64,000 bases of DNA. It comes from Methanocaldococcus villosus KIN24-T80. Its GTDB lineage: Archaea > AGJL01 > Methanococci > Methanococcales > Methanocaldococcaceae. Below, piece by piece: positions 38,486 through 48,168 of this stretch (positions are counted from its first letter, which is position 1; each line of letters begins with the position of its first letter). The stretch covers positions 124,001 through 188,000 of the forward strand of contig NZ_AQUK01000001.1 in the NCBI RefSeq assembly GCF_000371805.1. The letters are read 5' to 3'. The notes under the pieces are model-generated. The model was not told the DNA's origin. It ran no database searches and saw only the letters and a list, made by a program, of their open reading frames with translations. The position numbers and the translations under genes were made by a program.

Positions 38486-41268
38486 TCTTCCACATATATA
38501 GCAGGTTTAAATGGGATTGCAAATCTCTTTTTATTAGCCTTATCCTCTCCATTTATTATTATTTCAGTGTTAAATTCTTTTTCTAAGAACTCTTTTGCCT
38601 CATTTAATACTTTAACCTCATCTATAACTTCAGCTTTCATTTTTATCAATTGATTTACAAGCTTAGCAACTTCTTTTCCAAGCTTTCTAAACCTTTCATC
38701 TTTCATTATTATTGGCATGATTTCTTTTACAGTCTTTCCTTCATTTTCTTTAATTATTCTTAAAACTTCATATTTCCAATCATCTGCAGTATATATATAA
38801 ATCCTCCTTGGTTTTATTTTTGCCACATTTATAATTTCTTTTATATCCTCAATCAACTGCTTTATATACTCCTCTCCCAATTCTATCTCATCATTTATCA
38901 ACTCCTCTTTAACTTCTGGCAATTTAGTTAGAGAAACAAATCCTTCTCTACCCATCATTTCCCAAATCTCCTCACATATATGAGGAGTGAATGGAGCCAT
39001 TAATCTAACAACAACATCTAAATATTCCAATAAAACCTCCCTATTATCTCCTCCTCTCTTTTTATACCATTTGATATCATCATCTAATAGTTGGTATAAT
39101 AACAATCCAGCCTTTCTTAATTCAAATTTATCCATTAATTTATAATATTCTCTAACAGATCTGTATAGCTTAGATAATAACCATTTATCTATATAACTTT
39201 CATTACTTTCCTTTTTTTCTAAAACTTCTTTAGCAAATATATAAAGCCTTTCTAAAATCCTTTTAGTCTTTTCCAATTCATGATATTTAATATCAGCATC
39301 TTGTGGTAGCTCAGCACATGTTGCTATATAAAATCTTCCTACATCTGCTCCAAACTTTTCAGCAACCTCTAAAACTGGTAGTAATGGTCCTTTGGACTTT
39401 GATAACTTTTTCCCTTCTATTGTTACATAACCATTAACAACAATCCCTCTTGGCCAAAGATCCTCAGGGAATATAGCTACATGATTGAATATGTAGAAAG
39501 TTAGATGATTTGGTATTAAATCTTTAGCTGAACATCTCCAATCTACTGGATAATAATAGAGGAACTCTTCCCTCATCTTTTTAATAGTTTCTTTATCTAT
39601 CTTTGTTTCTTCAGATATCTTATTTAAATCTCCTTTACCCAAAAACACATAATCAAAAAGCTCTAAAGTTAGCTGTTCTGGTTTTATATTTAGTTCATTT
39701 ATATATTTTGCTATAGTATAGTAAGCGGGGTATATTGTAGAATCTGATAAACTTTCAATTATCCAACCCTCTTCAAATGGAAACTCTGTCCCTAACCCCC
39801 TTCTTCTTACACAAGCCTTATCTTTCATCCAATCAATCATTTCATGGAATACTTCTCTTAGATAATCTGGGATAAACTCCATTTTATCTACACATTTGTG
39901 TGCTAGTTCTTTCCAATGCTCATCAGAATATTTTATAAACCATTGACCTTTAACCATTTTAACTATACATTTTGTTCCACACCTACAAACAACATTTTCT
40001 TCACTAAACTCATAAAATGTTTCAGCCAATCCTTTTTCAATAAAATCTTTTGTTAGCTTATCCTTTATATCTTTAACAGCTAATCCACTGTATTCAAGAC
40101 AATTTTCATTCAAAATTCCCTTGTGATATTCATCCTTATATAACCTCTTTGTAGCCTCATCTAATTTATCTCTATCCTCTTGACTCTCTATTTTTAATTT
40201 ATCAATAATATCCTTTGCTGGAATTTCACTGTAGTTGGGAACCTTAATCAATGGGATAATTTCAACTTTATCTAATAAATTTAAGTCTTTTAATGCTATA
40301 TAGTCATAAGGGGCGTGGGCAGGAACAGACATAACCACTCCTGTCCCTACACCTGTTTTAACAAACTTAGCAGGATATATTTTAACTTTCTTATTAGTTA
40401 TTGGATTTAAAACCTCTTTTCCTAACAACTCTTCTCCTTTAAATTCTTCTAATATTTCAACCTTCCTATTTTGATGTTTTAATTTTTCAGCACACTCTTT
40501 TGATACTATCCAAATCTCCTCTTTACCACTATCTTCATTTAAAACTTTGGCTTTAACATATGTCTCATTAGGATTTACCCATATATTAGAAACTCCAAAT
40601 ACTGTTTCTGGCCTTAAAGTGGCTGCTGGTAAAATAATGTCTCCCAACTTGAACTTAATTAATACATATTCTACCAATGTGGCATTCTCCCCATGTAATA
40701 GATCATGATCTTCAACAGGGTTGTCACATTTTGGACAGTATCTAACAGGGTGTGAGCCTTTAACAATATACCCTTTTTCTTTTAACTTATGAAATTGCCA
40801 AACAATAAATCTTTTAAATGCTTCATCATCAGTTTTAAAGTTTCTTCTCCAGTCTAAACTAAAACCCATCTTTTTAAAAGCTTCTTCAGCCTTTTTTGAA
40901 AAATATTCAACTATCTTTTCTGGGGTAGTTAAAGTTAGAAGTGTTTCCATAGGTATGCCATGAAGTTTGTTATAAGCTTCTAATGTTTTTTCATCCCTAT
41001 TCTTTATCAATTCTGCTAAACCTAATATTGGTGTTCCAGTTACATGATAACCAAATGTCCAAAGAACATTTTTTCCTTTCATTCTCTGATATCTTGCTAT
41101 AACTTCAGGGATTGTAAATGTTCTTAAATGTCCTGCATGTAAAACACCATTTAAGTATGGAAAAGCAGCAGTTATAAAAAACTTCTCTCTGTTATCAGGA
41201 TCAGCATTAAATATCTTAGCTTCCTCCCATTTTTTCTGCCATTTTCTTTCAATTTCCTTTAAATTCAT
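38482..41268 (-). CDS. leuS: leucyl-tRNA synthetase
   Basis: LeuS charges tRNA-Leu. The 928-residue archaeal-type enzyme has HAGH at 44-47 and the KMSKS equivalent KLSKS at 621-625. It has a CP1 editing domain with TLRPETVFGVSNIWVNP, zinc-type cysteines (RYCPKCDNP, VVCRCGTKC), and a C-terminal anticodon-binding region and extension. GGTGA lies four bases before the ATG. It shares one base with the end of hycI and overlaps the METTL5-like gene by four, so it is within a compact operon. Confidence 0.98.
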   Translation of the reverse strand: MNLKEIERKWQKKWEEAKIFNADPDNREKFFITAAFPYLNGVLHAGHLRTFTIPEVIARYQRMKGKNVLWTFGYHVTGTPILGLAELIKNRDEKTLEAYNKLHGIPMETLLTLTTPEKIVEYFSKKAEEAFKKMGFSLDWRRNFKTDDEAFKRFIVWQFHKLKEKGYIVKGSHPVRYCPKCDNPVEDHDLLHGENATLVEYVLIKFKLGDIILPAATLRPETVFGVSNIWVNPNETYVKAKVLNEDSGKEEIWIVSKECAEKLKHQNRKVEILEEFKGEELLGKEVLNPITNKKVKIYPAKFVKTGVGTGVVMSVPAHAPYDYIALKDLNLLDKVEIIPLIKVPNYSEIPAKDIIDKLKIESQEDRDKLDEATKRLYKDEYHKGILNENCLEYSGLAVKDIKDKLTKDFIEKGLAETFYEFSEENVVCRCGTKCIVKMVKGQWFIKYSDEHWKELAHKCVDKMEFIPDYLREVFHEMIDWMKDKACVRRRGLGTEFPFEEGWIIESLSDSTIYPAYYTIAKYINELNIKPEQLTLELFDYVFLGKGDLNKISEETKIDKETIKKMREEFLYYYPVDWRCSAKDLIPNHLTFYIFNHVAIFPEDLWPRGIVVNGYVTIEGKKLSKSKGPLLPVLEVAEKFGADVGRFYIATCAELPQDADIKYHELEKTKRILERLYIFAKEVLEKKESNESYIDKWLLSKLYRSVREYYKLMDKFELRKAGLLLYQLLDDDIKWYKKRGGDNREVLLEYLDVVVRLMAPFTPHICEEIWEMMGREGFVSLTKLPEVKEELINDEIELGEEYIKQLIEDIKEIINVAKIKPRRIYIYTADDWKYEVLRIIKENEGKTVKEIMPIIMKDERFRKLGKEVAKLVNQLIKMKAEVIDEVKVLNEAKEFLEKEFNTEIIINGEDKANKKRFAIPFKPAIYVEE

Positions 41269-41711
41269 TATTTCACCATCTTTATTATCTCCTTTAAAAC
41301 CTTTTCTGCTATTTTTTTTGTTTCATTACTCATATCACAAAAATCAATAACTCTTGGCCTTATTCCAATAATGGTCAGATCAAAATCTATAAAATTTTTT
41401 AAATATTTTATTATGAAAGATATTGGAAGGTTATGTGATGATAATAAGAGATTATCTATTTCATCTAACTTTATAATTCTATAATCCTCATTTATTAATG
41501 CACAATCTACTATAATAATATGTTTTGGCTTTAACTCTTTAATAATATCAGTATAAGCCTCTAATGAGGTTCTTGCATTTATTATACATAAATTATCTTT
41601 TTTAAATATATCTCCTTCCCCATTAAAGTACTCTATCAACCTTTTAGCTATATAACACCCTACAGCATCATCTCCTCTAAGCTCATTACCTATACCAATT
41701 ACAACTTTCAT
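41268..41711 (-). CDS. hycI: hydrogenase maturation protease (HycI/HyaD family)
   Basis: This 147-residue endopeptidase would trim the C-terminus of a NiFe hydrogenase large subunit after nickel insertion. It has MKVVIGIGNELRGDDAVGCYI, the family's N-terminal GNxLxxDDGxG-like motif with a nickel-sensing Asp, and IIIVDCALI with the second Asp. The later His is in SSHNLPISFI. Which hydrogenase it serves cannot be told. GTGAG is four bases before the ATG. With hypF and the AIR-synthase-like gene nearby it suggests a loose hydrogenase-maturation neighbourhood. Confidence 0.88.
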   Translation of the reverse strand: MKVVIGIGNELRGDDAVGCYIAKRLIEYFNGEGDIFKKDNLCIINARTSLEAYTDIIKELKPKHIIIVDCALINEDYRIIKLDEIDNLLLSSHNLPISFIIKYLKNFIDFDLTIIGIRPRVIDFCDMSNETKKIAEKVLKEIIKMVK

Positions 41712-41716
41712 CTATC

Positions 41717-42793
41717 TCACATAAAATTTTTATAGAAATTATCTACAATATCTCTCCAATCTTCATTATTAATTAATTTTCTATATAAGAGATACACAAA
41801 TTCTCCATTTAACTTGTTATTATTTGCATATTTAATTAAAAGCTCTTTAATATCCAATGTTTCTACAGTATCAATTTCATCAAAAATTTTCTCTTCTACT
41901 GGTATAAGTTTATTTATTAATATTTTATCTTTTATTATATCTAACCTATGCCTTAACTCCTCTTTTATCTTTCCTATTAATATTGGCTTTTTCTTTGCAT
42001 TATTAATCTCTTTAATAACTTCTAATAAATCTTTTTCAGTTTTTATCTCAGCTTTTATAATATCCCTACACTCTAAATTTATCTTATCTACATCACTAAT
42101 GTCTATATCTCCTTTACTGAAATCTACTAAATAGAATCCTTTACCATCCTTTTTATAACTTTCATACTCATCTATCCTTATAATCTCTGTAGATCCTGCA
42201 TAAGCTAATATGCCATCATTAAACCTTTCTAAAACTCTATTATGAACATGGCCTAATGCGTAGTAGGAAAAAGAGGGCAACTCATTAATTTCTAACTCAT
42301 AATCATAAGGTAAATATTTATTAATACCCTGATGTAGTGCAAGTATTTTTTTCTTATATCCTGCTCCTTTTATTTCAAATTCTTTTATCTTATTCCTCAA
42401 CTCTTCCTTTTTATTGAGATTATGGTAATAGGTGCCAGCTATAAATATATCCCCCTCTAAAACATATCCATTTAAGATCTTAACATAATCCTTTAATAAA
42501 ATAATAGGACTTTTCCTATTTCTCCTTCTTGGCATTTCATGATTTCCAGCAACAATATAAACCCTTATTCCCATATCTTTTAACTTCCTAAACCCTTCTA
42601 TAGCAATCCTTAAAGCTTCTATTTGTGGTCTCAAATCATTAAAAAGATCACCAGAGTGAATAACAAAGTCAGGTTTTATTTCAATAATTTTATCTATACA
42701 TTCATTAAAATTTTCATATATATCCATCTCTCTCTCATCTAAGTTATAATGCCTATAACCTAAATGATTATCTGCTATATGTACAAACTGCAT
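41717..42793 (-). CDS. mre11: DNA double-strand break repair nuclease Mre11
   Basis: Mre11 is the manganese-dependent nuclease that works with Rad50 in end resection. The 358 residues carry all phosphoesterase motifs: FVHIADNHLGYRHYN (Asp8, His10), IHSGDLFND, VAGNHEMPR, ALHQG and YYALGHVHNR. A C-terminal capping and Rad50-binding part follows. Here it is separated from rad50 (15-18 kb), whereas the pair is adjacent in M. jannaschii and many archaea. hycI follows after five bases. Its start faces that of the AIR-synthase-like gene 58 bases away. Confidence 0.96.
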   Translation of the reverse strand: MQFVHIADNHLGYRHYNLDEREMDIYENFNECIDKIIEIKPDFVIHSGDLFNDLRPQIEALRIAIEGFRKLKDMGIRVYIVAGNHEMPRRRNRKSPIILLKDYVKILNGYVLEGDIFIAGTYYHNLNKKEELRNKIKEFEIKGAGYKKKILALHQGINKYLPYDYELEINELPSFSYYALGHVHNRVLERFNDGILAYAGSTEIIRIDEYESYKKDGKGFYLVDFSKGDIDISDVDKINLECRDIIKAEIKTEKDLLEVIKEINNAKKKPILIGKIKEELRHRLDIIKDKILINKLIPVEEKIFDEIDTVETLDIKELLIKYANNNKLNGEFVYLLYRKLINNEDWRDIVDNFYKNFM

Positions 42794-42851
42794 GATCTCA
42801 ACCTAAAAGATTTTATTGATATCATAGATATAAAACCATTTAGGTGGTAAC

Positions 42852-44195
42852 TTGGATATTGAAGGATATGTTAGAAGATGTTTAAGAAAGAATATTCCAG
42901 AAGAGAAGATTATTGAAGATGGTTTTAAGAGAATAGTTGAAATAAAAGAAGATGAAGAATTTGCTAAAAAATTAATAAAAGCTGTATTGGAAGAAGTAAA
43001 AATTTCAGAAAAAGCTTTGAATGTTGAGGATAAAAATTTAAAAATTATATTAAACTATCCAAAAGCTAATGTTAAAATGGGTGAATTTGGTGTAGGTAGT
43101 AGAGGAGAAGGAGATTTCTTTGTTCATAGAGAGATTGCAAGAATAATAGAAAGTACAAATACAGTTTCTTACACTTCAGCCAAAGATCAGGATGATGCAG
43201 GGATTGTTAAAGTTGATAAAGCTAAATACATTGTTGCAGCTGTAGATGGAACACATTCAAGGCTTAGTGAATTTCCTTTCTTAGCAGGCTTTCATGTAGC
43301 AAGAGCAGCATTAAGAGATGTTTATGTAAAAGGGGCTAGAGGAATTGCCTTATTAAGTGATATTCATTTAGCTGATGATGGAGATATTGGAAAGATATTT
43401 GATTTCACAGCTGGGGTTTGCTGTGTTTCTGAAGCTTTAAATATTCCCCTAATAGGAGGCTCTACTCTTAGGGTTGGAGGGGATATGGTTATAGGAGATA
43501 GGATGGTTTCTTCTGTTACAGCTATAGGGGTGATTGATGATTATGAGCCTACAGTTAGAAAGAGGGCAAAAGAAGGGGATGTTATTTTAATGACAAAAGG
43601 TAGTGGAGGAGGAACAATAACAACAACCGCTATATTTTATGGATATTATGATGTAATTTATGAAACTCTTAATGTTGATTTTATAAAAGCTTGTGAGAAG
43701 TTAATTGAAACTGGCTTGATAAAAGAGATTGATGCTATGACAGATGTAACTAATGGAGGAGTTAGGGGAGATGCTTATGAGATATCTAAAAGCTCAAATG
43801 TTTCATTAGTATTTTATAAAGATAGATTATATAATACAATAAATGAGAAGGTATTAAACATGCTTTTAGAATTAGACATTGATCCCTTAGGAGTTTCTAC
43901 TGATTCATTAATGGTAATATGCAATGAAGACATTGCTGATGAAGTGAAAAAATTGATAAATGCTATAGAAGTGGGTTATGTTGAGAAAGGTAATGAAAGT
44001 TATATTATTGAAGATAATAAAAAGAAACCATTAAAACCTATGTTTAGAGAGTCTGCATACACTCCTGTAAAAAAGGTTGTTGGAGAGAAAAAACCTAAAA
44101 ACTTTGAAAAAATGAAAGAAATGATAAGATCAGCATGTGATGAAGCTATAAAGAAGAAAGATTATGTTCTAGAGTTAATAAGAAAAAGAGGATAG
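42852..44195 (+). CDS. AIR synthase-related protein (PurM/HypE/SelD superfamily)
   Basis: This 447-residue protein has an N-terminal helical region of about 80 residues followed by a PurM/HypE-like ATP-binding fold. Visible motifs are TSAKDQDDAGIVKVDKAKYI, AVDGTHSRLSEFP, ALLSDIHLADDGD and TKGSGGGTITTTAI. Relatives include HypE, SelD, ThiL and methanogenesis marker 2, so ATP-dependent activation of a carboxyl, carbamoyl or similar group is likely; the substrate is unknown. The start is TTG at 42852, five bases after AGGTGG, with no nearby in-frame ATG. Its last 50 bases overlap cobS on the other strand. Confidence 0.75.
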   Translation: MDIEGYVRRCLRKNIPEEKIIEDGFKRIVEIKEDEEFAKKLIKAVLEEVKISEKALNVEDKNLKIILNYPKANVKMGEFGVGSRGEGDFFVHREIARIIESTNTVSYTSAKDQDDAGIVKVDKAKYIVAAVDGTHSRLSEFPFLAGFHVARAALRDVYVKGARGIALLSDIHLADDGDIGKIFDFTAGVCCVSEALNIPLIGGSTLRVGGDMVIGDRMVSSVTAIGVIDDYEPTVRKRAKEGDVILMTKGSGGGTITTTAIFYGYYDVIYETLNVDFIKACEKLIETGLIKEIDAMTDVTNGGVRGDAYEISKSSNVSLVFYKDRLYNTINEKVLNMLLELDIDPLGVSTDSLMVICNEDIADEVKKLINAIEVGYVEKGNESYIIEDNKKKPLKPMFRESAYTPVKKVVGEKKPKNFEKMKEMIRSACDEAIKKKDYVLELIRKRG

Positions 44196-44904
44196 CTATT
44201 AAATTGATAACCCTACTAACTTCATTTGTTGCCCCTAATACATCCCCATTAACCCCTCCAAACTGTCCTTTAGCTAATTTTGCCATAAATAATCCCAATA
44301 ACACAGATATGATTATAGCTAATGAAACAGCTTTTCTACCTGTGCTATCAAATATTAACAATAAGGGAAGTGATAGAATAAGAGCTAGAGCTAAGAACTT
44401 TTCATCAGCTCTTTTAACAAAATATTTTCCAGTTCCTTCCTTTAATGGATTGCCAAAAGATGCACAGCTTAAAAGAGAAAGTTTAGAAAGCACCTCTACT
44501 GCTAATAGATATAGAGGATTTATTTTTAATATATAATATATTGAAACTACAGTGGTTATTATGTAAAATACTCCAAAAGATAATCCAAAAGTGCCAACAT
44601 AAGGATCTTTCATAATCTTTAATTTTGTTTTTCTATCAGCTATAACCATCAACCCTTCTCCAAAGTCTAATAAACCATCAAAATGATGAAAACCATTTAT
44701 AAATTCAATAGTAAACAGGATTATACATGAAAGAAGTAAAGGAGGCAAAGGTAAGAAAGAGAGAAAATAAGAGATGGCCCCATATATATATCCAATAATT
44801 ACAACTAAATAAAAGTGTTCAGCTATTGTATCAAAGTTGAAATCTTCAACATTTATTGGAAATCTCGTAAAGAATGATAGCATTAATTTAAAAGCCCTTA
44901 TCAT
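44146..44904 (-). CDS. cobS: adenosylcobinamide-GDP ribazoletransferase (cobalamin synthase)
   Basis: CobS joins adenosylcobinamide-GDP to alpha-ribazole (phosphate) to finish cobamides, at the membrane. The 252-residue protein has about six hydrophobic segments. It has the conserved opening KLMLSFFTRFPI, the motif GFHHFDGLLDFGEGLM that should bind Mg, the DPYVGTFG loop, and GQFGGVNGDVLGATNEVSR. GTGAT precedes the ATG. Its 3' 50 bases lie antisense to the end of the AIR-synthase-like gene. DUF357 ends four bases upstream and is probably co-transcribed. Confidence 0.94.
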   Translation of the reverse strand: MIRAFKLMLSFFTRFPINVEDFNFDTIAEHFYLVVIIGYIYGAISYFLSFLPLPPLLLSCIILFTIEFINGFHHFDGLLDFGEGLMVIADRKTKLKIMKDPYVGTFGLSFGVFYIITTVVSIYYILKINPLYLLAVEVLSKLSLLSCASFGNPLKEGTGKYFVKRADEKFLALALILSLPLLLIFDSTGRKAVSLAIIISVLLGLFMAKLAKGQFGGVNGDVLGATNEVSRVINLIAILFFLLTLEHNLSSL

Positions 44905-44908
44905 AATA

Positions 44909-45202
44909 TCACTTAGCTAATGTAAATCTTTTGTCATCATCCCCAACATTAAACAATCCTAATCTAACACCTGCATCTATCCATCCATAAGCATAATTTA
45001 ATGAAGCAAATGCATTAACATAATCTCCTTTTTCTTTAAAAGATTTTGCATCTTTATAATAACTTTCTATCATTAAAAGAAAGTCTTTAGCCACATCATA
45101 TAAAAGACTTCTTTTTGGAGGCATGCCATTTTTTATTATTTTTATAGCTTCTTCTGTCATTTTAAAATATTTTTCTAATTTTTCATCAGTGATTTCCCTC
45201 AT
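44909..45202 (-). CDS. DUF357 family protein
   Basis: This 97-residue, all-helical protein of unknown function has the DUF357 pattern: [40 protein letters not shown] and [20 protein letters not shown], rather like a single TPR-like helical hairpin. The ATG at 45202 is chosen because GGTGA lies four bases upstream; a start further upstream is less likely. It leads into cobS. The 100 bases between it and porG hold promoters for both directions. Confidence 0.78.
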   Translation of the reverse strand: MREITDEKLEKYFKMTEEAIKIIKNGMPPKRSLLYDVAKDFLLMIESYYKDAKSFKEKGDYVNAFASLNYAYGWIDAGVRLGLFNVGDDDKRFTLAK

Positions 45203-45236
45203 ACTCTCACCAAATTTCGTCAATTGCTAAATTTTC

Positions 45237-45252
45237 CAAAAGTTTATATATG
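45237..45252 (+). promoter_or_regulatory. probable promoter of the por operon
   Basis: The A/T box CAAAAGTTTATATATG follows an A-rich BRE-like stretch. Its TTTATATA core is centred about 56 bases before the porG ATG at 45303. Transcription would start near 45272, leaving a leader of about 30 bases that carries GGTGG. Spacing and sequence are the only evidence. Confidence 0.5.
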
Positions 45253-45302
45253 GCTTTTTTTAATAATTGTTAATGATTTATAATGATAGATTTGGTGGTT
45301 GT

Positions 45303-45839
45303 ATGATAGAAATTAGATTTCATGGTAGAGGAGGACAAGGAGCTGTTACTGCTGCAAGAATATTAGCTAAAGCTGCTTTTTATGATGGAAAATATTGTCA
45401 AGCTTTTCCTTTTTTTGGTGTGGAGAGAAGAGGAGCTCCTGTAAAGGCTTTTACAAGGATTGATGATAAACCTATAAGGTTGAGATGCCAAATATATGAA
45501 CCTGACTATATAGTTGTTCAAGATTCCACATTATTAGATGTTGTTAATGTTTTTGAAGGTTTAAAGAAAGATGGTGCTGTTATTATAAACACTGTTAAAG
45601 ATATGGAATTTGATTATAAAACTTATTGCATAGATGCAACAGGTATAGCTTTAGAAGTTTTAGGGGTACCAATTGTTAATACAGCTATGGTTGGGGCTTT
45701 TGCAGGAGCTACAAAATTAGTAAGCTTAGAATCTATAAAAAAAGCTATTTTAGAAACATTTAGTGGAAAGTTAGGGGAAAAAAATGCATTAGCTGCTGAA
45801 AAAGCATATAATGAAATAATAAAGAAGTATGGTGAGTAA
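45303..45839 (+). CDS. porG: pyruvate:ferredoxin oxidoreductase gamma subunit
   Basis: PorG is one of four core subunits of the enzyme that makes pyruvate from acetyl-CoA and CO2 (or the reverse) with ferredoxin. The 178 residues have [21 protein letters not shown] and [20 protein letters not shown], both hallmarks of the gamma domain. The ATG at 45303 follows GGTGG by four bases. It is first of porG-porD-porA-porB-porE-porF, all closely spaced on one strand, the order known from methanogens. Confidence 0.96.
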
Positions 45840-45841
45840 CT

Positions 45842-46102
45842 ATGGTTAATATAGCTGCTATTATATATGAACCAGGTAATTCAGTTAGAAACAAAACAGG
45901 AGGATGGAGAACTTTTAGACCAATATTAGATATAAAAAAATGTATAAAATGCGAAAAATGTTATATTTTCTGCCCAGAAGGAGCAATACAAGAAGATATT
46001 GATGGAAACTTTATAATAGATTATGATTATTGTAAAGGCTGTTTAATCTGTGAGCATGAATGTCCAGTTAAGGCAATAACAAGAGTCAGAGAAGAGAAAT
46101 AA
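45842..46102 (+). CDS. porD: pyruvate:ferredoxin oxidoreductase delta (ferredoxin) subunit
   Basis: This 86-residue subunit carries two [4Fe-4S] clusters through CIKCEKCYIFCPEG and CKGCLICEHECPV, and passes electrons from the PorB active site to external ferredoxin. The N-terminus PGNSVRNKTGGWRTFRPI is typical of PorD. GGTGAG from the end of porG serves as ribosome binding site, with a two-base gap. Confidence 0.96.
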   Translation: MVNIAAIIYEPGNSVRNKTGGWRTFRPILDIKKCIKCEKCYIFCPEGAIQEDIDGNFIIDYDYCKGCLICEHECPVKAITRVREEK

Positions 46103-46115
46103 AAAAGGTGGAATA

Positions 46116-47258
46116 ATGAAAAAAGTTATAACTGGTACTTCAGCTGCTGCTGAAGCTGTTAGATTAGCTGATGTTGATGTTATAGCTGCTTATCCTATAA
46201 CCCCTCAAACTACATGTGTTGAAAAATTAGCTGAATTTATTGCTAATGGAGAACTTGATGCTGAATATATAAAAGTTGAAAGTGAACATTCAGCAATGGC
46301 AGCATGTATTGGGGCTGCTGCTACTGGGGTTAGAACATTTACAGCCACTGCATCACAAGGTTTGGCTTTGATGCATGAACTACTCTTTATTGCTGCAGGT
46401 ATGAGGTTACCAATTGTAATGCTTGTAGCAAATAGGGCTCTTTCAGCTCCAATAAACATTTGGTGTGATCATCAAGATTCAATATCTCAAAGAGATACAG
46501 GATGGATACAGATATATGCTGAGAGTAATCAAGAAACTTTAGATAGTGTGATTCAAGCTTATAAAATAGCAGAGAATGAAAATGTTCTACTTCCAGTTAT
46601 GGTTTGTATTGATGGGTTTATTTTAACTCACACTGTTGAACCTGTTGAAATTCCAGATGAGAAAAAAGTTAGGGAATATCTAGGTGTTTATGAACCAAAA
46701 CATGCCTATCTTGATCCTGATAGACCAATAACTCAAGGGCCTGTAGGTGTACCAGAGTGTTATATGGAAACTAGAAAACAGATTGAAAAGGCTATGGAAA
46801 ATGCTAAAAAGGTTATAAAAGATGTGAATGAAGAATATTACAACATATTTGGCAGAAAATATGGAAATGGATTAGTTGAAGCCTATAATTTAGAAAATGC
46901 TGATACAGTATTAGTCGCTATGGGGTCTGTCTGTGGTACAATAAAAGATGTTATTGATAAAATGGAAAATGTTGGATTATTGAGAGTTAGATGCTTTAGA
47001 CCATTTCCTAAAGAAGACATTAGAAAATTCTTAGAAAATGCTGAAAATATAGCTGTTATTGATAAAAATATTTCTTTAGGATTTAATAAAGGAGCTTTGG
47101 GTATTGAGATATCCTCAGTATTAAAAAATAAAAAGATTTGTAATTATATTGCAGGTTTAGGGGGAAGAGATGTTAGAATAGAAGATATTAAATTTATTAT
47201 AGACCATGTAAGAAAGGCAGATGATGATGAAACTGTTTGGGTTAACTGTAAAGAGTGA
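46116..47258 (+). CDS. porA: pyruvate:ferredoxin oxidoreductase alpha subunit
   Basis: PorA (380 residues) forms the pyrimidine-binding ThDP domain. It has [52 protein letters not shown] and the CoA-side region around [15 protein letters not shown]. These features distinguish pyruvate from 2-oxoglutarate or indolepyruvate enzymes, together with the porGDABEF setting. The ATG follows AGGTGGAATA. It ends just ahead of porB, whose ribosome binding site lies immediately after its stop. Confidence 0.96.
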   Translation: MKKVITGTSAAAEAVRLADVDVIAAYPITPQTTCVEKLAEFIANGELDAEYIKVESEHSAMAACIGAAATGVRTFTATASQGLALMHELLFIAAGMRLPIVMLVANRALSAPINIWCDHQDSISQRDTGWIQIYAESNQETLDSVIQAYKIAENENVLLPVMVCIDGFILTHTVEPVEIPDEKKVREYLGVYEPKHAYLDPDRPITQGPVGVPECYMETRKQIEKAMENAKKVIKDVNEEYYNIFGRKYGNGLVEAYNLENADTVLVAMGSVCGTIKDVIDKMENVGLLRVRCFRPFPKEDIRKFLENAENIAVIDKNISLGFNKGALGIEISSVLKNKKICNYIAGLGGRDVRIEDIKFIIDHVRKADDDETVWVNCKE

Positions 47259-47272
47259 AAAAAGGTGAAATA

Positions 47273-48160
47273 ATGCAATATCCTAGAATTGAATTATTTG
47301 CTCCTGGACATAGAGGCTGTGCAGGATGTGGGGCAGCTATAATTGTTAGACAGATATTAAAAGTGGCAGGAAAAGATACAATAGTAACTACTCCTACTGG
47401 ATGTTTAGAAGTTTTTTCCACACCATACCCAGAAACTTCTTGGAAAGTGCCTTGGATACATGTTGCATTTGAATGTGCAGGAGCTGTAGCTAGTGGGATA
47501 GAATCTGCTATAAAAGTTCTGAAAAGAAAAAGAGGAAAATTTAAAGATAGAAAAATAAATGTTATAGCAATAGGTGGGGATGGAGGGACAGCAGATATAG
47601 GTTTTCAGTCTTTGAGTGGAGCTATGGAAAGAGGGCATAATATATTATATATTATGTATGATAATGAAGCATATATGAACACAGGAATTCAGAGAAGTTC
47701 TGCTACTCCACTATATGCTTCAACAACAACAACTCCTGCAGGAAAAATTAGTAAAGGAGAAGATAGACCTAAAAAAGATATGGCTATGATAATGGCAGCT
47801 CATGGAGTTCCTTATGTCGCCACAGCTTGTGTTTCTTATCCAGATGATCTTATGAGAAAAGTAAAAAAAGCACTATCTATAGAAGGTCCAAAGTTTATTC
47901 ATGTACTTCAACCATGTACAACTGGTTGGGGTTTTCCTCCAGAAAAAACTATTGAAATAGGTAGATTAGCTGTAGAAACTGGAGTGTTTCCATTGTATGA
48001 AATAGAGTATGGAGAGTTTAGATTAACATATAGACCAGCTAAAAGAAAACCAGTTAAAGAATATATAAGAGCCCAAAAGAGATATAGGCATTTAACTGAT
48101 GAAGATATTGAGAGATTACAAAAATATATTGATGAAAAATGCAAACTATTAGGTTTATAG
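47273..48160 (+). CDS. porB: pyruvate:ferredoxin oxidoreductase beta subunit
   Basis: PorB (295 residues) binds the ThDP diphosphate, Mg and the proximal [4Fe-4S] cluster. Seen are [12 protein letters not shown] (two cluster cysteines), [16 protein letters not shown] (the ThDP GDG motif), [15 protein letters not shown], and further cysteines in VATACVSYP and VLQPCTTGW. The ATG at 47273 has GGTGA four bases upstream; a GTG at 47255 in the same frame belongs to the porA end and is unlikely. Confidence 0.96.
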   Translation: MQYPRIELFAPGHRGCAGCGAAIIVRQILKVAGKDTIVTTPTGCLEVFSTPYPETSWKVPWIHVAFECAGAVASGIESAIKVLKRKRGKFKDRKINVIAIGGDGGTADIGFQSLSGAMERGHNILYIMYDNEAYMNTGIQRSSATPLYASTTTTPAGKISKGEDRPKKDMAMIMAAHGVPYVATACVSYPDDLMRKVKKALSIEGPKFIHVLQPCTTGWGFPPEKTIEIGRLAVETGVFPLYEIEYGEFRLTYRPAKRKPVKEYIRAQKRYRHLTDEDIERLQKYIDEKCKLLGL

Positions 48161-48168
48161 GTGATTAG

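Noticed and set aside
34705-42793. hypF, hycI and the AIR-synthase-like gene as a dedicated hydrogenase-maturation operon
   Set aside because: They are broken up by bioB, the METTL5-like gene, leuS and mre11, and the AIR-like gene is on the other strand. The link is loose, and it is noted only as context.
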